From contig NC_011689.1 of assembly GCF_000150955.2 (NCBI RefSeq), forward strand, positions 248,001 through 312,000: a DNA stretch of 64,000 nucleotides, given 5' to 3'. The position numbers were made by a program, and so were the translations under genes. A model generated the notes under the pieces. The model was not told where the DNA came from. It ran no database searches and saw only the letters and a program-made list of their open reading frames with translations. This DNA comes from Phaeodactylum tricornutum CCAP 1055/1 (Eukaryota > Bacillariophyta > Bacillariophyceae > Surirellales > Neidiaceae). Below, in pieces: positions 61,331 through 64,000 of this stretch (position 1 is the stretch's first letter; the number at the start of each line of letters is the position of its first letter).

Positions 61331-64000
61331 ATGAATCCCGCCAACACGGAGGAGGAGGATGTCGCGGAAGACGGGTCTCTCCTGTCCACCCGCGTGCTGT
61401 GCCGGACGTTACAGAAAGAACTGCACAACATGGGCAAGGCCTTGTCGTGTCCGCTGTGTCTATCGACGTACCGTGACGCCGTCACGTTGCCGTGTTGTCA
61501 CGCCTACTGTCGGTCGTGTTTGACGCAAGCCTTGGCGACGGGCAGTGCGCGTCGGCCCCCGACCTGTCCGTGTTGTCAACAACGAACCGCGGGTCGACGG
61601 AGTTTGACGGACGCACCGAAACTCAACGAACTCGTCCGGGCTTACAAACTCGCCCTCCGGCATTTCGGACTCGCCCCCGTACGGTACGTACTTGTGTGTA
61701 TATACATACATACATACAAGCACTTGGAACGGTGTACCCGCAACGATTCTCGGTGTCTGTGGAAGGTCGCTCATCTTGTGTTTGTATGTGTCCGTGTACA
61801 GATACGAAGAAGCCTTGCCCATGACGCAACTCGTACCCTCCACACCGGACGAGTCACCCCTCGACACGGTCGATGTACACCAGCATTTGCAAGCCGCACG
61901 TGTCTTTGCGCAGGCCTGGGACGGACCCGGCGACGTCCCCTACCGCGACGAACAGGATCTCGTCGTGGCGGCCAACCGACGCTTCTTACTACAGGCTGCC
62001 GTCGCCGCCCAAGCCAAACCGCAGTCTTCCCGGAATACTAACTCCACGACTCTTTCCTATTCACAACTCGCCAACCAAGCCGCTGAACAGTCCGCGGCGG
62101 ATCGTAACGACGAAACCTCGCCGTGTTGGTGGGAACAACGGCACGAAAAGTCGCAGAGTACCGTGGTACGGTTTCGGTCGCAGGCGGAACCCGAGGGCCT
62201 CGTGGAGGCCTCCCCACCGCACACGACCGCTGCTGGTGCCATTGCATCAATGCAAGCTGGGATGGACGGTCCGTCCCTGCGTGACACCAAACCAACGGCT
62301 CTCGCCAGTCCAACCCAAGCACCATCGACCAATTCAGAACACGATCACGACGATGACGATTGTACCGTGGATCCCGACTTGCCGATACAAAACGTGTCGA
62401 CGTACGCCAGCTTTGCGCGGGACGTCCCGTCACCCGCCACACTCTGGCCCCTTTCCCCCTCCAACGCGGCGGAACGCGTACACGCACACGACAATGACGA
62501 GCTTACCGTCGACCCGGATACACCCACGAACGCGTACCGCATACCATCGCCCCCAACAATCGCCAAGCTAGTCTCCACCGACAAGCTTTCCCCGGTACGT
62601 CCTCACGACGTGACCGGCACCACTGTCGATACAACCATGGAGGTCTCCATGACAACGGTTACGTCATTCCATACAACGACGGACACGTCGCGGATGCCAG
62701 TAGCGCCCCCTCCCGTTGGCCCAACTCTCCCCACTACCCGCCCACACTCGGGGGTAACGGAATCCACGAAACCGTCTTCTCCTCCGACAGAGCGCTGGCA
62801 GAGAACACGTACCCCTTCCCCTGCCCACGTGAGACTCGTCGAGTCGTTCCGGGAACAGCGTTCAAACGACCTACCATTAACTACCCTACCGGCACAGAAC
62901 GGAAACGATGCGACCGTCGCCGAGTCGTCTGACCTCTTCCCCGTGGGGGCCATTGTCCAAGTGCAGCCGCGCACCTGGCCGGGCGTCAACAAACCCGGTG
63001 GTGTCGGCCGCGTCGTCACGGTGCATACCCACGTGGGCAACGCTGCTGTTCAGTACGACGTGGCCTACGTTCTCGGCGGCCGCGAGCGTCGCGTCGATGC
63101 CGTCTTTGTGGCGAACCAACCCGCAAAACTGGGGACCACTACGGAATTGGTGTCGGCGACGCCAACGACTACGGAATGCATGCCTCGGAGTCGGGCTTCC
63201 TACCGAATCAAACACAAGAGAGAAGAAGAAATTCCTAGCTTTTTATTGGAGCAGCTAGCCAAGGAAGGTTTCGATACGAAAGGCACGGTTGCCCCCGTCC
63301 AAGAAAATATGGCCGATGCCGCTGGTGCGGTAGAGAATCAGAGAGCGGATTCCAAACCGATTCAGCAGCGCTTTGGAAGAAAAAGATCAGCCACAACAGC
63401 GTCCAAAAGCAACCCTACCAAACGAACCAGGCGAAAGGAAAACGTTCACGCGCCAGCCCGTGCCATGGCTACTTCTACAGCTCCGACGGTAATCCCTCCA
63501 GATCCTATTCTCCCTATCTCTCGGGAAGAAGCCTTGGTTCTGGCAGATCAGTTGTACCAGTCTCGCATCCAAAAGGCAATCCAGTCCGGCGTCATTCATG
63601 TGGTGGCTTCCTCGTTGTCGGATCGCGACAGAGAAGAACTCCAATTTTTGTGCAGTGAAACCGGGAGAGGCAAAGGTACGGTATACAGCGTCTATTTTGA
63701 AACCATTCCGCTCGCTCTTTGTTCTCACGCTACGCATTTTTTGTACTAATCAAGTCAAAGTTGTCCTCTCGGATACTATTCAGTCGAAAACGACGACGCT
63801 ATGCTTGCTGCCCGTTGATCCTCATTCCAGCATTACCGAGAATGCGCAAGCCTTGACCCGAACCCTGAAAGCTATGCAATCGGCACTTGTAGGGATACCT
63901 ATTGTATCACCAGCCTGGGTTACCGCCTGTCGACAAGCAAAGGATGCAGTCGTTCCATCTGCCAACATGTATGTTCGCACGCTGCCCACCAAGAGCAATA
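61331..64000 (+). CDS. RING-BRCT protein (BRCA1/BARD1-like), 3' end beyond window
   Basis: The model is join(61331..61683,61802..63675,63761..>64000). The introns (118 and 85 bp) both join in phase. The N-terminal RING (about residues 40-85) has CPLC, CCHAYCRSC and CPCC, a C3HC4 finger for E2 binding and ubiquitin transfer. A long acidic, Thr/Pro-rich linker follows, with repeated DDDCTVDPDLP / DNDELTVDPDTP motifs. A Tudor/SH3-like piece (VGAIVQVQPRTWPGVNKPGG) comes next, then a basic region (FGRKRSATTASK). Exon 3 carries the start of a BRCT domain including IVSPAWVTACRQ. RING at one end with BRCT at the other is the BRCA1/BARD1 plan, pointing to DNA-damage signalling. The second BRCT, if present, lies outside. 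Intron 1 holds a CATA microsatellite. Confidence 0.8.

Noticed and set aside
61692-61801. In-frame continuation of the RING-BRCT exon 2 into upstream sequence
   Set aside because: This stretch is the microsatellite-bearing intron; splice sites and phase fit removal.

Overview
The window is nuclear DNA of a diatom, most likely a pennate diatom close to Phaeodactylum tricornutum. Genes lie on both strands with no operons, spacers are 0.1-2.9 kb, and genes carry zero to two short GT-AG introns (67-156 bp). Two plastid-type proteins begin with a signal peptide followed by a Phe-led transit peptide (ASAFAP-type junction), which is typical of secondary red-lineage plastids. The organism is inferred from gene structure and protein families; no database was searched.

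Layout. 0-6 kb: two minus-strand VWFA/Cache (alpha2-delta-like) membrane protein genes, the first cut by the window edge, with a decayed third copy between them. 6.8-10 kb: a spliced leucine-rich-repeat membrane protein and a divergent small secreted Cys-rich protein, also spliced. 10.4-13.1 kb: an orphan piggyBac-type zinc ribbon, a RanBP2 zinc-finger protein and an ESCRT-III Vps20/CHMP6 subunit. 13.1-16 kb: gene-poor, with a 575-bp foldback transposon flanked by an 8-bp target duplication. 16-22 kb: HMG-box protein, Cys-rich protein, 2-oxoglutarate oxygenase-like protein, a decayed Cys-rich paralogue and a second foldback element (618 bp, 10-bp target duplication). 22-34.5 kb: methyltransferase, plastid HtrA/Deg protease, a putative diatom-family protein, a three-exon Ctr copper transporter, a protein with five copies of an unnamed W-rich repeat, an unknown membrane protein and a TIC21/DUF3611 plastid protein. 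35-48 kb: a very large anoctamin, a sulfotransferase-like protein and a 1761-residue DUF1769-PH-DUF547 membrane protein. 48-64 kb: formate-tetrahydrofolate ligase diverging from an RBM25-like PWI protein, a 2055-residue myristoylation-signal ubiquitin protease, a membrane-anchored methyltransferase and a RING-BRCT (BRCA1/BARD1-type) protein running off the right edge.

The genes do not form one pathway. The features most worth follow-up are the decaying VWFA/Cache cluster, two foldback DNA transposons with related termini and intact target duplications, the Cys-rich gene and its pseudogene, the five-fold W-repeat protein, the acylated Tudor-USP and the RING-BRCT protein. Six spliced gene models were worked out by matching splice phase with family alignment.
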